A DNA stretch of 32,727 bases. Origin: Deltaproteobacteria bacterium RBG_13_52_11 (GTDB taxonomy: Bacteria > Desulfobacterota > B13-G15 > RBG-16-54-18). Shown here one piece after another: positions 1 through 9,262 of the stretch (its first letter is position 1; each line of letters begins with the position of its first letter). The stretch spans positions 37,071 through 69,797 of the forward strand of contig MGQF01000074.1 in NCBI GenBank assembly GCA_001797745.1. The letters run 5' to 3'. A model generated the notes under the pieces. That model did no database searches. It was not told the DNA's origin and was given only the letters and a program-made list of their open reading frames with translations. The translations under genes were made by a program, and so were the position numbers.

Positions 1-761
1 TCTATATCAATAAAGCCGTATTTCTCTGGTTCCTTGGCGATGAGGGCGGCGGCAATCATCTTGGGGACATAATGCCTCGTCTCCCTCTTCAAGTACTTAT
101 ACTTGGTTAGCTCCCAGAAGTCCTCGGTTTGATAACGCTGTATGGCCCGGGAGATCTTCCCGGCCCCTGCGTTGTACCCGGCGGCTGCCAGATACCAGCA
201 GTTGAACTGGTCGTAGAGGTCTTTGAGGTGTCTGGCGGCGGCGATGGAGGACTTTTCGGGATCCCTCCGCTCATCGATCCACCAGTCGACCTCCAGGCCG
301 TATTTCTTCCCTGTTCGGGTGATAAACTGCCACGGCCCTGAGGCCCGGCGACGGGAGTATGCCTTGGGGTTGAAACCGCTTTCGATTAAGGCCATATAGA
401 CCAGGTCTTCAGGGAGTCCGTTTGCCCTGAGGACTTCCTGCATCATGGGGATGTATCTCCCCGAGCGCTGCAGCCAGAGGGCGAAGGCCTTGCGGTGGGT
501 GGTCTGGAAGTATGCGATGAAGTTCTCAACCTGATCATTGATCACGATGGGGATATCAAAGGTGACTTCTTTTTCTTGTTCCTCTTCACCTATCTCGAGA
601 GGTGGTGCTTTCTCCTCTTCACCTATCTCGAGAGGTGCTTTCTCTTCTTGGGTGTCTGCTGTTTCTTGAGGGGGAACCGCTTCTTTTTTCAGAAAGGGGG
701 TGGTGCAAGCAGCGATGAAGAAAAACGAGATGCCGATGAGCGTAAGCGATCTATTCACCAT
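1..761 (-). CDS. Lytic murein transglycosylase (MltD/SLT-type lipoprotein), C-terminus runs off the window
   Basis: Reverse-strand reading absent from the ORF track: MVNRSLTLIGISFFFIAACTTPF (lipobox) ... EVLRANGLPEDLVYMALIESGFNPKAYSRRRASGPWQFITRTGKKYGLEVDWWIDERRDPEKSSIAAARHLKDLYDQF..YLAAAGYNAGAGKISRAI, an SLT active-site ESGF plus AAGYNAG motif. Confidence 0.92.
   Translation of the reverse strand, partial: MVNRSLTLIGISFFFIAACTTPFLKKEAVPPQETADTQEEKAPLEIGEEEKAPPLEIGEEEQEKEVTFDIPIVINDQVENFIAYFQTTHRKAFALWLQRSGRYIPMMQEVLRANGLPEDLVYMALIESGFNPKAYSRRRASGPWQFITRTGKKYGLEVDWWIDERRDPEKSSIAAARHLKDLYDQFNCWYLAAAGYNAGAGKISRAIQRYQTEDFWELTKYKYLKRETRHYVPKMIAAALIAKEPEKYGFIDI
581..643. repeat. Two-copy in-frame tandem repeat (period about 33 bp) within the transglycosylase linker
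   Basis: CCTCTTCACCTATCTCGAGAGGTG at 581-604 and again at 614-637; encodes EEKAPLEIG-EEEKAPPLEIG-EEE on the minus strand. Confidence 0.9.
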
Positions 762-1015
762 TATTTCGCGTGCCTCCTCTGCGGTTAAATGAACCGGAAA
801 TAGCTTAACGGAGGCGAGGTCCTTTGTCAAGGATTACCGACACAGGCGGCACGGCATCGGTGAGTCCCGGCAAGGGTCACCAGACAATCATGGCGGTGGT
901 TTGTTGTACTATGAGGGGTAAGATAACGTCTGTCGTAACAGGTAAGGCGATTGATTACAAAAGGTACAAGCCTTACCTCCTTTCCGCTGTCTATTTGTTG
1001 CCTTCATTCCATACT

Positions 1016-1528
1016 TCAGTGAGCATCTCTTTTCTGCGTGGAGATGACCCTTCCTTCTATGATATCGGCTATCCCGCGTATGTCGTTGGGGCTTAAACAG
1101 GGGACATCCAACGAAAGGGCAACATCGCTTACCACGGCTATCAGGTTCTCCAATTCAGGTGCCAGGGGAAGGGGATGGCCCTCTTTCCTGAAGACCTCTA
1201 TCTTGGGGTGTTTGTCTCGTTTAAACCCCTCGGCGATGATGATATCCGCCCCTCGGATAAATCGAGTGGCCAGCTCATCCAGGGAGAGGTCGTGGGAGGT
1301 ATCTTCTATTAAGGCGACCTTGTGCGGTGAAGAGATGATCACTGTTTGGGCGCCGGCCTCTTTATGGCGCCAGCTATCCTTCCCTTCATGATCTATCGGA
1401 AAGTCCTTCCCATGGTGTTTTATTGTCGCCACCCGGTAGCCGCGCTTGATGAATTCCGGGATCAATCGTTCAATGAGGGTGGTCTTGCCGCTGTTGGATC
1501 TCCCGACAATGGAGATGATTGGAATCAT
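1016..1528 (-). CDS. mobB: Molybdopterin-guanine dinucleotide biosynthesis protein B (MobB)
   Basis: MIPIISIVGRSNSGKTTLIERLIPEFIKRGYRVATIKHHGKDFPIDHEGKDSWRHKEAGA: P-loop plus the characteristic MobB KHH..F..D..GKDS.R..AGA signature. Confidence 0.93.
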   Translation of the reverse strand: MIPIISIVGRSNSGKTTLIERLIPEFIKRGYRVATIKHHGKDFPIDHEGKDSWRHKEAGAQTVIISSPHKVALIEDTSHDLSLDELATRFIRGADIIIAEGFKRDKHPKIEVFRKEGHPLPLAPELENLIAVVSDVALSLDVPCLSPNDIRGIADIIEGRVISTQKRDAH

Positions 1529-1637
1529 GGTTCCTTTTCCCTCCAGACGATTTCATACTACAATCGCCCTGGGGGAATAGTCAATATCAGATCAGCTTGC
1601 CCTTGAGGTTCAACACGTGCTGTGTTAAGAATTGTCC

Positions 1638-2465
1638 ATGGCCTCCGAGGAAGGCCCGCCGCAGATGAAGGGAAGGGGTAAGATGGCAGCAGACTTTGAT
1701 ACTTCTCTGTTTGATCGACCTGAGGTCTCTCACTATATCTTCTATCCGCGGAGAGATCCCCCCCCGCTGGATGATATAGCCCTCTATCCGGTGGAGGTGG
1801 GGGAGGGGATCTCCGTTGTATGCCGATTCTACCCGGCCCCCGAGGGGGCGGTTACCATCCTCTATTTCCACGGCAATGGCGAGACGGCAGGGGATTACGA
1901 CCTCGTCTCCTCCCTCTACACCGCTCTAGGGATCAACCTCTTTGTGGCCGACTACCGCGGCTATGGCTTAAGCTCAGGGGAACCTACCATGAGCCATATC
2001 CTCCACGATGCCCATCCCATCTTTGCGAGGCTCAGAGAGCTCTTGCGGGAAGGGGGTTATCCCAAGGCGATTTTCGTCATGGGGCGCTCTTTGGGGAGTG
2101 CCCCGGCCATCGAGGTGGCCTTCCGATCACAGGATGCCTTGCAAGGGCTCATTGTGGAGAGTGGCTTCAGCGATGCCTTCCGCCTGCTCAGCTATATCGG
2201 GTTGCCCATCAAGATACCGCCGCACCAGGGGGAGGGCTTCCCCAATGGGGAGAAGATGCGCTCCATCCGCATCCCCACCCTCCTCATCCATGCCGCCGAG
2301 GATCATCTCATCCCCCTGCCTGAGGCCGAGGAGCTGTTGCGGTTGTGTGCTGCCGAGGGAAAGCGCCTCGTGGTGATACCGCGGGCGGATCACAACACCT
2401 TGATGCTGGTGGGGAAGAATCAATACTTTCAGGCCATTGAGGAGTTCATTAAGAGATATGCCTGA
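1638..2465 (+). CDS. Alpha/beta hydrolase (serine aminopeptidase/BAAT-like)
   Basis: ILYFHGNGETAGDY, DYRGYGLSSG, GRSLGSAPAIE nucleophile elbow, IHAAEDHLIPL and ADHNTL motifs. Start uncertain (TTG 1632 or ATG 1638). Confidence 0.88.
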   Translation: MASEEGPPQMKGRGKMAADFDTSLFDRPEVSHYIFYPRRDPPPLDDIALYPVEVGEGISVVCRFYPAPEGAVTILYFHGNGETAGDYDLVSSLYTALGINLFVADYRGYGLSSGEPTMSHILHDAHPIFARLRELLREGGYPKAIFVMGRSLGSAPAIEVAFRSQDALQGLIVESGFSDAFRLLSYIGLPIKIPPHQGEGFPNGEKMRSIRIPTLLIHAAEDHLIPLPEAEELLRLCAAEGKRLVVIPRADHNTLMLVGKNQYFQAIEEFIKRYA

Positions 2466-2679
2466 ACACAAAGCTCATCTACTACAAACCCAAACCCATG
2501 CCTTTCTTTCTAATTTATTGAAGCTTTTTTCTTATCTTCTTGTCTTTTTAACGTCTGGTTAACTCCGTCACTGCATTACCATGATCTGTGGTAAAACAAA
2601 GGCCAATAGGGGGGATGCCATAACAAAGGTGATGTGAATATCTTTCATGTTCATATGTCGTAGTCGGTTTTTATAAAAC

Positions 2680-3993
2680 TTATAACAGTATCTTGGTGAG
2701 GGCCTTGATGTGGCGAAAACGCTTATCGACGATACGCTGAAGTTCTTCGAAATCTTCTTTTTCCAAATGGGAAAATTTCTTTAAGAGTTTGGTGTATTCA
2801 GAAATAGGTTTTGGTTTTTCCACTTCTTTGGTCAACCGGTATTCTCCTTGCTCACACTCCCAGAGCGGAAAATAGTTTGTCTCCACAGCTGCCCGGCAAA
2901 TGTCTAGGGATGCCGGTATGCCAAATCCCCAGCCAAGAATGCAGGGGCTCAAAATGTGGATATATGACATGCCTTCTTTGACGGCCTTGGCCTTGAGCAA
3001 TTTCATGAGAAAGTCCTCAGGGTAAGCGATGACTGCTGTAGCTACATAGGGGATGCCGTGTGCTGCCATGATAAGGGGGACATTCTTGGAGGGTATTTGT
3101 TTCCCTTTTCTTTTTCCCATTGCCGGGGTGGTCGTTGTCCATCCCCCATAGGGGGTGGTGCTGCTTCTCTGGACGCCCGTGTTCATATAGCCTTCATTGT
3201 CGTAGCATATGAAGATGATATTTTCATTTCTCTCGGCTGCCCCTGAGAGCGGTTGAAATCCCACGTCTGTAGCGCAGCCATCACCCACAAAGGCCACACA
3301 CCTGACGTCTTTCCCCATCTTTCTGTAATATCTCTTAACGCCGGTCATGGTAGAGGGTACCGTCGTCATGTTCGACATGTGAGCGGGGATACGGATCATC
3401 GTCCTGATCCCCTGTCCGTTGAACATATTGGTGCCACAGCCGGGGGCGCCAAACAAAAAAGTATCTTTCCCCATGACTCTGAGAATAAATCGCAGGGTTG
3501 TCTCAGCTACGCAGCCGATGCATAACGAAGACCCTGATAATAATGGGTCTTCATGAAAGTGTTGAGTAATGGAACGCGCTTTTATAAAGGAAATGGCATG
3601 CACAGGGCACACCTCTTGGCACTGGGGGCGACCGTCGCAAAGGTCACATTTCGATGCCTTCTTCGAGCCTGCGTGGAAATCTATTCCACCGTAAGGACAG
3701 GAAAGATCGCATAAACCGCATCCCAGACATTTTGCATCATTAATCCTGACGATGCCGTCCGCTTCGCTCTTTGTCATGGCCCCGGTTGGGCAGACATCCA
3801 GACAGGCTGGGTCCGAACATTGGTTACAGGTATACGCCATGTGGACATCGATTTCCGGAATGTGGACCTCTCGAATACCGGTTCCATCAAGACCTTTGTC
3901 CTGTTGAACTTCGCCACACTTTTTGCGGCAGGCACTGCAATCAGGGGGGCATATATTCTCTTCAATTTTTAACGTATTATAAAAGGTTTTCAT
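2680..3993 (-). CDS. padI: 2-oxoacid oxidoreductase beta (TPP) subunit fused to an N-terminal multi-[4Fe-4S] ferredoxin domain (PadI-like)
   Basis: N-terminal Cys motifs CNQCSDPACLDVCPTGA, CLGCGLCDLSCPYGG, CDLCDGRPQCQEVCP; C-terminal PorB-like GDGCATDVGFQPLSGAAERNENIIFICYDNEGYMNTGVQRSSTTPYGG. Order matches padEFGHI. Symbol is by homology and order only. Confidence 0.85.
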   Translation of the reverse strand: MKTFYNTLKIEENICPPDCSACRKKCGEVQQDKGLDGTGIREVHIPEIDVHMAYTCNQCSDPACLDVCPTGAMTKSEADGIVRINDAKCLGCGLCDLSCPYGGIDFHAGSKKASKCDLCDGRPQCQEVCPVHAISFIKARSITQHFHEDPLLSGSSLCIGCVAETTLRFILRVMGKDTFLFGAPGCGTNMFNGQGIRTMIRIPAHMSNMTTVPSTMTGVKRYYRKMGKDVRCVAFVGDGCATDVGFQPLSGAAERNENIIFICYDNEGYMNTGVQRSSTTPYGGWTTTTPAMGKRKGKQIPSKNVPLIMAAHGIPYVATAVIAYPEDFLMKLLKAKAVKEGMSYIHILSPCILGWGFGIPASLDICRAAVETNYFPLWECEQGEYRLTKEVEKPKPISEYTKLLKKFSHLEKEDFEELQRIVDKRFRHIKALTKILL

Positions 3994-4007
3994 ATAGACG
4001 CTTCGTT

Positions 4008-5270
4008 TTATTCTTCCTTAGAAATTGTTTCGTGCTTTTCAGCCTCGTTCATCAGCCACAGCCCCACCTCACGGGGCGCATGTAACAGTATGTCTTTATA
4101 TCTACCGATTTCAGTCCGCTTCCTGATCAGATACTGGATCACTCCGGCGTCAATATCCGTATCGAGGAAGGCGGCACCGAGAAGCTTCCCGTCTCTACAA
4201 ATAATCTTTTTGTAATACCCATTATCCTTCTCAACGAGCGCATCGTCACCTTTTGAAGGCACTGTTTTTCCGATGGACGTGGCAAGATGGCCGAAGAAAT
4301 TAAAGGTGTTCATCGGTAGCCAGCCTTCGTATTCCGCCTTCTCTCCAGCCATAGTGCTCCCTGCGATCTTCCCTTGCGAAACAGCATTGGGCACTATGGG
4401 GTTGAGTCCCCTCTGGCCTGTGAAGAAATCGACAGCCTCCGCCGCATCCCCGGCAGCAAAGATATTGGGGATATTTGTCCTCATCTGCCGATCAACTACG
4501 ACGCCTTCACTAATGTCAATACCACTGCCGGCGAGGAATGAAACCCTTGGTTTCACCCCGATGCACACGAGGAGGATCTCGGTCTCAAGTGCCTTATCCT
4601 GGTTGAAACGGACTTTGATTTCGTTCCCGGATTGCTCAGCCGCTGTGGCTTCACCCCAATTCACGTTGACGGCTGTACCGGAATCAGCAAATAAATCAAT
4701 AATACGGCGGCTTGCCTCAATATCGAAGTAATTGCGCAGAATTCTTTCCCGGGGGGCAATTACCTGGACCTCGTTGCCTTTTTCCTTCAAGGCGGCTGCG
4801 AGCTCCATGGCCACTAAACCGGCCCCCAAGATTGTGGCCTTTTTCCTTGCTTTTAACTGTTGAATCAGGGCCAGGCAGTCATCCATTACGTGAAACCCGA
4901 TACCCCCAGCCTTCTTCAGTATTGAGGGGACAAAGGGATCTGAACCAGTCGCGATCAAAAGGCTATCGTAAGAGTCGCCCTTCCCGTTATTATAGAGGAC
5001 TCGCTGTTCCCCAGGGGCAATGCCGACGACTTTCCTTCCTCTCGTAAAGGTCGCATTCATGTGGTCGAAGAACCCATCCGGTACCATCTGGATATCCGCT
5101 TGTTTTACTTTGTCTGAAACAACATAGGGAAGAGACATGGGTGAATAGGGGGGATAATCCTCCATGGTCAGCACAGTGACCGCATCCTCGCAGCCCGCCT
5201 TTCTCATCTGCTTCAGTGCGCTCAATGCCGCTGCGCCTGATCCAATGATAATATGCCTTTTCTTTTTCAA
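4008..5270 (-). CDS. padH: FAD/NAD(P)-dependent oxidoreductase, NADH-linking subunit (PadH-like)
   Basis: IIIGSGAAALSALKQMRKAG Rossmann motif, ATGSDPFVPS, ILGAGLVAMELAAALKEKG, IFAAGDAAEAVD; sits between the alpha and beta oxidoreductase subunits. Confidence 0.85.
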   Translation of the reverse strand: MKKKRHIIIGSGAAALSALKQMRKAGCEDAVTVLTMEDYPPYSPMSLPYVVSDKVKQADIQMVPDGFFDHMNATFTRGRKVVGIAPGEQRVLYNNGKGDSYDSLLIATGSDPFVPSILKKAGGIGFHVMDDCLALIQQLKARKKATILGAGLVAMELAAALKEKGNEVQVIAPRERILRNYFDIEASRRIIDLFADSGTAVNVNWGEATAAEQSGNEIKVRFNQDKALETEILLVCIGVKPRVSFLAGSGIDISEGVVVDRQMRTNIPNIFAAGDAAEAVDFFTGQRGLNPIVPNAVSQGKIAGSTMAGEKAEYEGWLPMNTFNFFGHLATSIGKTVPSKGDDALVEKDNGYYKKIICRDGKLLGAAFLDTDIDAGVIQYLIRKRTEIGRYKDILLHAPREVGLWLMNEAEKHETISKEE

Positions 5271-5299
5271 TGCCTTTTCTCTTCTCGATCTATCTCTAT

Positions 5300-6505
5300 C
5301 TATTCGAGGGAAAGCCAGGTCACGGTTTTCTGCTCTTCCCCTCTCGCCGCGGCGAAGGTCCTGTCGATGACTCGCTCCACATGGTGAGCAGTAATGTCGG
5401 CCCCTCCCAAACCTGCTATAAAATCGAGCAACAGGGGAAGCGGCGGCTGCAAATCGCTTAAGAGGGTTTTCAGTTCCACGTAGTTATGACCACAGTTCCA
5501 GGCATAGCAGACACTCCGATCAATCACCCCGATGGCCTTTTTCCCCTTGAGGGCTTGAATCAATCGCTCTCGTGGACTGGGCCGGAACATCCTAACTTTT
5601 ATCAAACCCACCTTCAGTCCTTGTTCGCGCTTCTTGTCCACCACCACTTTCGCTGTCCCCGTGGCACTTCCCATGGTCACAATGACGACCTCGGCGTCCT
5701 CTGCTTTGTACTCCTCAATCTGGCCTCCGTAACTGCGGCCGAACTGCTTTCCGAATTCGCTGTCGATCTCATCGAATTTCCCTTTTGCCCTCTGGTGTGC
5801 TGCACATGCCTTATACCGATATTCGGTAAAAAGCTCTGGGGGGACAGTGTAGCTTGAAAAAACCATCGGATCATCAAGCGTCCACTTGAGCCTTTCCATG
5901 GTCTTCAGAGGCGCCAGGAACGCATCCACCTCTTCTTGCCGAGGGATCTCCACCCGCTGTGAATGATGGGAAAGATAAAAGCCCTCATAGCACACATTGA
6001 CAGGGAGCAGGATCTCTGAATCTTCCGCCAATCGGTAAGCCATGATGATTGAGTCGAGAATTTCCTGACAGGATTCCGTATAGATCTGGATCCAGCCATG
6101 ATCCTTTACCAACACGGCATCTTGCTGCCCTGCTATTACACCGTGGGGGCTCACCTGCTCCCTCATACCAATAGCCATCACGATAGGAAAGCGATTTCCG
6201 GCGGCAAGGAGATAGGCGTCATTCATGAAGGATAAACCCTGAGAGGAGGTTGCCGTGAATGTTCGTCCTCCTGCAGCGCAAGCCCCTAAGAGAATGCCCA
6301 TAGCTGAATTTTCTCCCTCTGGCTCAATCATTTCTGCATCCAATAAGCTTTCGGCTTCAAGCTTGTAGAGCGTTTCCAGTAAAGGTGTCTGAGGCGTAAT
6401 AGGATAGGATGCAATGACGTCCGGCCGGCATAACAGAACCCCGTATGCCCCTGCCCGATTCCCATCCAATACCCTTATTTGACCCCTTACATCAATCGTT
6501 GACAT
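5300..6505 (-). CDS. padG: 2-oxoacid:acceptor oxidoreductase alpha subunit (PadG-like)
   Basis: MSTIDVRGQIRVLDGNRAGAYGVLLCRPDVIASYPITPQTPLLETL...EGENSAMGILLGACAAGGRTFTATSSQGLSFMNDAYLLAAG, PorA family. The ATG overlaps the upstream ferredoxin stop (TGATG); the 425-aa ORF extension is probably not used. Confidence 0.88.
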   Translation of the reverse strand: MSTIDVRGQIRVLDGNRAGAYGVLLCRPDVIASYPITPQTPLLETLYKLEAESLLDAEMIEPEGENSAMGILLGACAAGGRTFTATSSQGLSFMNDAYLLAAGNRFPIVMAIGMREQVSPHGVIAGQQDAVLVKDHGWIQIYTESCQEILDSIIMAYRLAEDSEILLPVNVCYEGFYLSHHSQRVEIPRQEEVDAFLAPLKTMERLKWTLDDPMVFSSYTVPPELFTEYRYKACAAHQRAKGKFDEIDSEFGKQFGRSYGGQIEEYKAEDAEVVIVTMGSATGTAKVVVDKKREQGLKVGLIKVRMFRPSPRERLIQALKGKKAIGVIDRSVCYAWNCGHNYVELKTLLSDLQPPLPLLLDFIAGLGGADITAHHVERVIDRTFAAARGEEQKTVTWLSLE

Positions 6506-6771
6506 CAAATCTCCTCTCTTACCAGCATAATTGCCCTGGCCGGACATACCGTGGCGCAGACCCCGCAACCCTTGCAATAATCGAGATCGGCTGAAAAGTA
6601 ATGTCTCCTTTCTTTAATGCAACCGGCAGGACAAAAAATGAAGCACCATCCGCATTGGCGACATTTTTCCATTTTGGTAACCGGCCTCTGCGACCGCCAC
6701 TCACCTGTTTTGATATCAAGAGGCTCTTTCGGTGTTGACCAGGGTCCTTCAAATGTGCTTATGAATTTCAA
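6505..6771 (-). CDS. padF: 2x[4Fe-4S] ferredoxin-like delta subunit (PadF-like)
   Basis: CRQCGWCFIFCPAGC and CKGCGVCATVCPARA motifs in an 88-aa protein between gamma and alpha subunits. Confidence 0.88.
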   Translation of the reverse strand: MKFISTFEGPWSTPKEPLDIKTGEWRSQRPVTKMEKCRQCGWCFIFCPAGCIKERRHYFSADLDYCKGCGVCATVCPARAIMLVREEI

Positions 6772-6776
6772 TGTTT

Positions 6777-7328
6777 TTACTCCTTGACGGATATGGTGAC
6801 ACTTTCATAGCCACGCTTTACCAGATTTTCATTTTTCTTCAGTAATTTCCCATCGAAGTTCATGTCCAAGCTCGATATGACAGATTCCAACGTGACCCAT
6901 CCCGTGACCTTTGCTATCACCCCGAGCATGCAGGTATTGACGATTGCCCTTCCAATCTCATCAAGGGCCAATGCCGTTGCATCGACAAGACCGAGAACGT
7001 TCAGCCCTTGAGGCCAGCTCTCCAGCGTTTGCTTTGGCGTGTTTATGACTGCTACCCCATCACCTTTGAGGCCATTGAAAATCGCCTGCGATCTTCCTAT
7101 GAAGGGGTCTAAGACCATAATACAGTCCGGTTCATAGATCTGATGGGTCTCTCTGATCGGTTTTTCATCAAACCGAAGGAAGGCCGCTACCGGTGCCCCT
7201 CGTCTTTCAGCCCCGAAGGTTGGGAATGATGAAGCATATTTGCCCTCAAGGACAAAGGCGTATGCGAGCATTTCCGCACCCATCACCACACCTTGTCCTC
7301 CCCTGCCATGAAACCGTATCTCCTTCAT
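6777..7328 (-). CDS. padE: 2-oxoacid oxidoreductase gamma subunit (PadE-like)
   Basis: MKEIRFHGRGGQGVVMGAEMLAYAFVLEGKYASSFPTFGAERRGAPVAAFLRFDEKPIR: classic PorG/POR gamma signature. Confidence 0.9.
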   Translation of the reverse strand: MKEIRFHGRGGQGVVMGAEMLAYAFVLEGKYASSFPTFGAERRGAPVAAFLRFDEKPIRETHQIYEPDCIMVLDPFIGRSQAIFNGLKGDGVAVINTPKQTLESWPQGLNVLGLVDATALALDEIGRAIVNTCMLGVIAKVTGWVTLESVISSLDMNFDGKLLKKNENLVKRGYESVTISVKE

Positions 7329-7480
7329 GTTGTTCTCAATCCTCCTGAGACAGCACGGTAATATTTTTTTGTTCAGTCGTACAGGGGGTTTGCCAATCCC
7401 ATCAACATCGTGTATTGGGTCTTGTGCCCACGTTGTTTTAGGGGGAAATTACGTCAAATGCAAATTCATAAACTCCCTTC

Positions 7481-9124
7481 CTACCCGAGCTTCTCACTGA
7501 TGATGCGCCGGAGTTCCTTTTTGTCGATCTTACCTACCTCGGTCATGGGGAAGGAATGGACAAGCTCCAGCCGCTCGGGGAGCTTGTAGGCCGATATATT
7601 CCGCTCGTCTTTGAGGAACCGGCAGAGTTCATCCAGGGTCAAGTCCTGGCCTGCCTTGGCCAGAACGAAGGCACACCCTTTCTCCCCGAGAATGCGGTCG
7701 GGCATGGCAACGTAGGCACAGTTTTCCACCTTGGGGTGGGAGAGGATGTGATTTTCTACCTCTTCGGCACTTATTTTTTCACCACCGCGGTTGATGGTAT
7801 CTTTGATGCGGCCTTCCACAGAGAGGTAGCGCCCTTTATACATGCAGGCCACATCACCAGTACGGTAAAAACCGTCAGGGGTGAAGGCCTTCTTGTTGTA
7901 CTCAGGGGAATTGTAGTAGCCACGAATGGTGGTGGGACCGCGGACTAACAGTTCTCCTGGTTGCCCGTAGGGGACCTCTCGATCGTTCTCGTCGACCAAG
8001 CGGACCTCATCATCCTCAAACATGGGGGCTCCCTGGGTATTGATGAGAAGGTCTTCAGGGTCATCCCGCTCGGTCCAAAAGAGCATACCTTCGGACATAC
8101 CGAGGTTCTGATGGTAATTACAGCCGAGGATGGGCTTTATCCTTTTCGCAGCTTCGGGGTTGAGGCGTGCCCCACCGGCAAGGACCGCATCGAGGGAGCT
8201 CAGGTCATACCTCGAGAGTTCCGGGGCCTCCATCCAGCGGAGCAATAAGGCAGGAGGGGTGGGCATGATGGTGATGCGCTCCCTCTCGATGCTCTCGAAG
8301 ACCACGTCGGTTCGGGGGGAAGGGATAAGGACCACCTTGACACCGCAATAGAGCGCTCCTTGCAGCCCTGGGGAGGTCAGGGCAAAGTTGTGGTTGACCG
8401 GGATGGCGATGCCAAAGACCGAATCTTTGGTGAGGCGGATGATCTCCGACGCCCGTTTGAACATGAGGGCATAATCATTGTGCGTCCTCGGTATGATCTT
8501 GGGTACCCCGGTGGTTCCCCCTGAGAGCTGAAAGACCCCCGGCTCCATCGGGTCAGGTCGGTAGCTGCTCAAGGCGGCAACGGGGATACGCTCTTCGATT
8601 CTGTCGTTTAAGAGGGCAGTGATGGAGATGAATGCCGGATCGACGTTATCCCCTGAGACGAAGGTGAGCGTAAGGGCGGGTGATTTTTTCCTGATCTCAT
8701 GGGACATTGCCTGGTGGGAGAAGTCCTTGAACCGGGAGGGGATGACGTGGGCCTTTGCTTTCGTGAACTGGGCAAAAAAGGAGATCTCCGCATCCCTGTG
8801 AACCGGCAGCGACATAATCGGTATCACACCAATCTTGACCGCGGCAAAGTAGACGTAGACGAACTCCAGCTCATTGGGAAGCTGGAGGATCATCCGGTCA
8901 TAGGGGCGAAGGCCGAGTTCAATGAAGTGGAGGGCGAGGCGGTAGACCCGCTCTGCCATCTCGCGAAAGGTGCAATACTCACCGTTACAGGCAAGGGCAA
9001 TACGATCTGCGTATTTGATCGCGAAGTCATCGAACTCCTCTCCCAGGGTCTTATCGATCCAGTACCCCTTTTGTTTATACCGTGTGGCGAATTCCTCCGG
9101 AAACGGGACAAAACCATCTAACAT
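7481..9124 (-). CDS. AMP-dependent aryl-acid ligase (EntE/DhbE-like; probable aryl-CoA ligase)
   Basis: FQLSGGTTGVPKIIPRTHNDYALMFKRA (AMP-binding core), NLGMSEGMLFWTERDD, GELLVRGPTTIRGYYNSPEYNKKAFTPDGFYRTGDVA, GRIKDTINRGGEKISAEEVE. Confidence 0.9.
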   Translation of the reverse strand: MLDGFVPFPEEFATRYKQKGYWIDKTLGEEFDDFAIKYADRIALACNGEYCTFREMAERVYRLALHFIELGLRPYDRMILQLPNELEFVYVYFAAVKIGVIPIMSLPVHRDAEISFFAQFTKAKAHVIPSRFKDFSHQAMSHEIRKKSPALTLTFVSGDNVDPAFISITALLNDRIEERIPVAALSSYRPDPMEPGVFQLSGGTTGVPKIIPRTHNDYALMFKRASEIIRLTKDSVFGIAIPVNHNFALTSPGLQGALYCGVKVVLIPSPRTDVVFESIERERITIMPTPPALLLRWMEAPELSRYDLSSLDAVLAGGARLNPEAAKRIKPILGCNYHQNLGMSEGMLFWTERDDPEDLLINTQGAPMFEDDEVRLVDENDREVPYGQPGELLVRGPTTIRGYYNSPEYNKKAFTPDGFYRTGDVACMYKGRYLSVEGRIKDTINRGGEKISAEEVENHILSHPKVENCAYVAMPDRILGEKGCAFVLAKAGQDLTLDELCRFLKDERNISAYKLPERLELVHSFPMTEVGKIDKKELRRIISEKLG

Positions 9125-9262
9125 ATTTTCCTCCCTGTCCAGGGTCTGAGGACTAGCCCTTCGGCCTTAAGGCCTCATGTTATGCTCGACCTCATCTATT
9201 TACGGCGAAGTAAAAAGCTCCAGATGCAGCGCAACGCCGCAGATGGGCTTTTGGCACAGTCG

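Noticed and set aside
824-1606. Several + strand ORFs over mobB
   Set aside because: Overlap the clearly conserved mobB on the other strand and lack domain signatures.
9163-9174. GGCCTTAAGGCC palindrome between the ligase and [2Fe-2S] subunit genes
   Set aside because: Short and isolated, with no T-tract; could be chance, so not called a terminator or operator.
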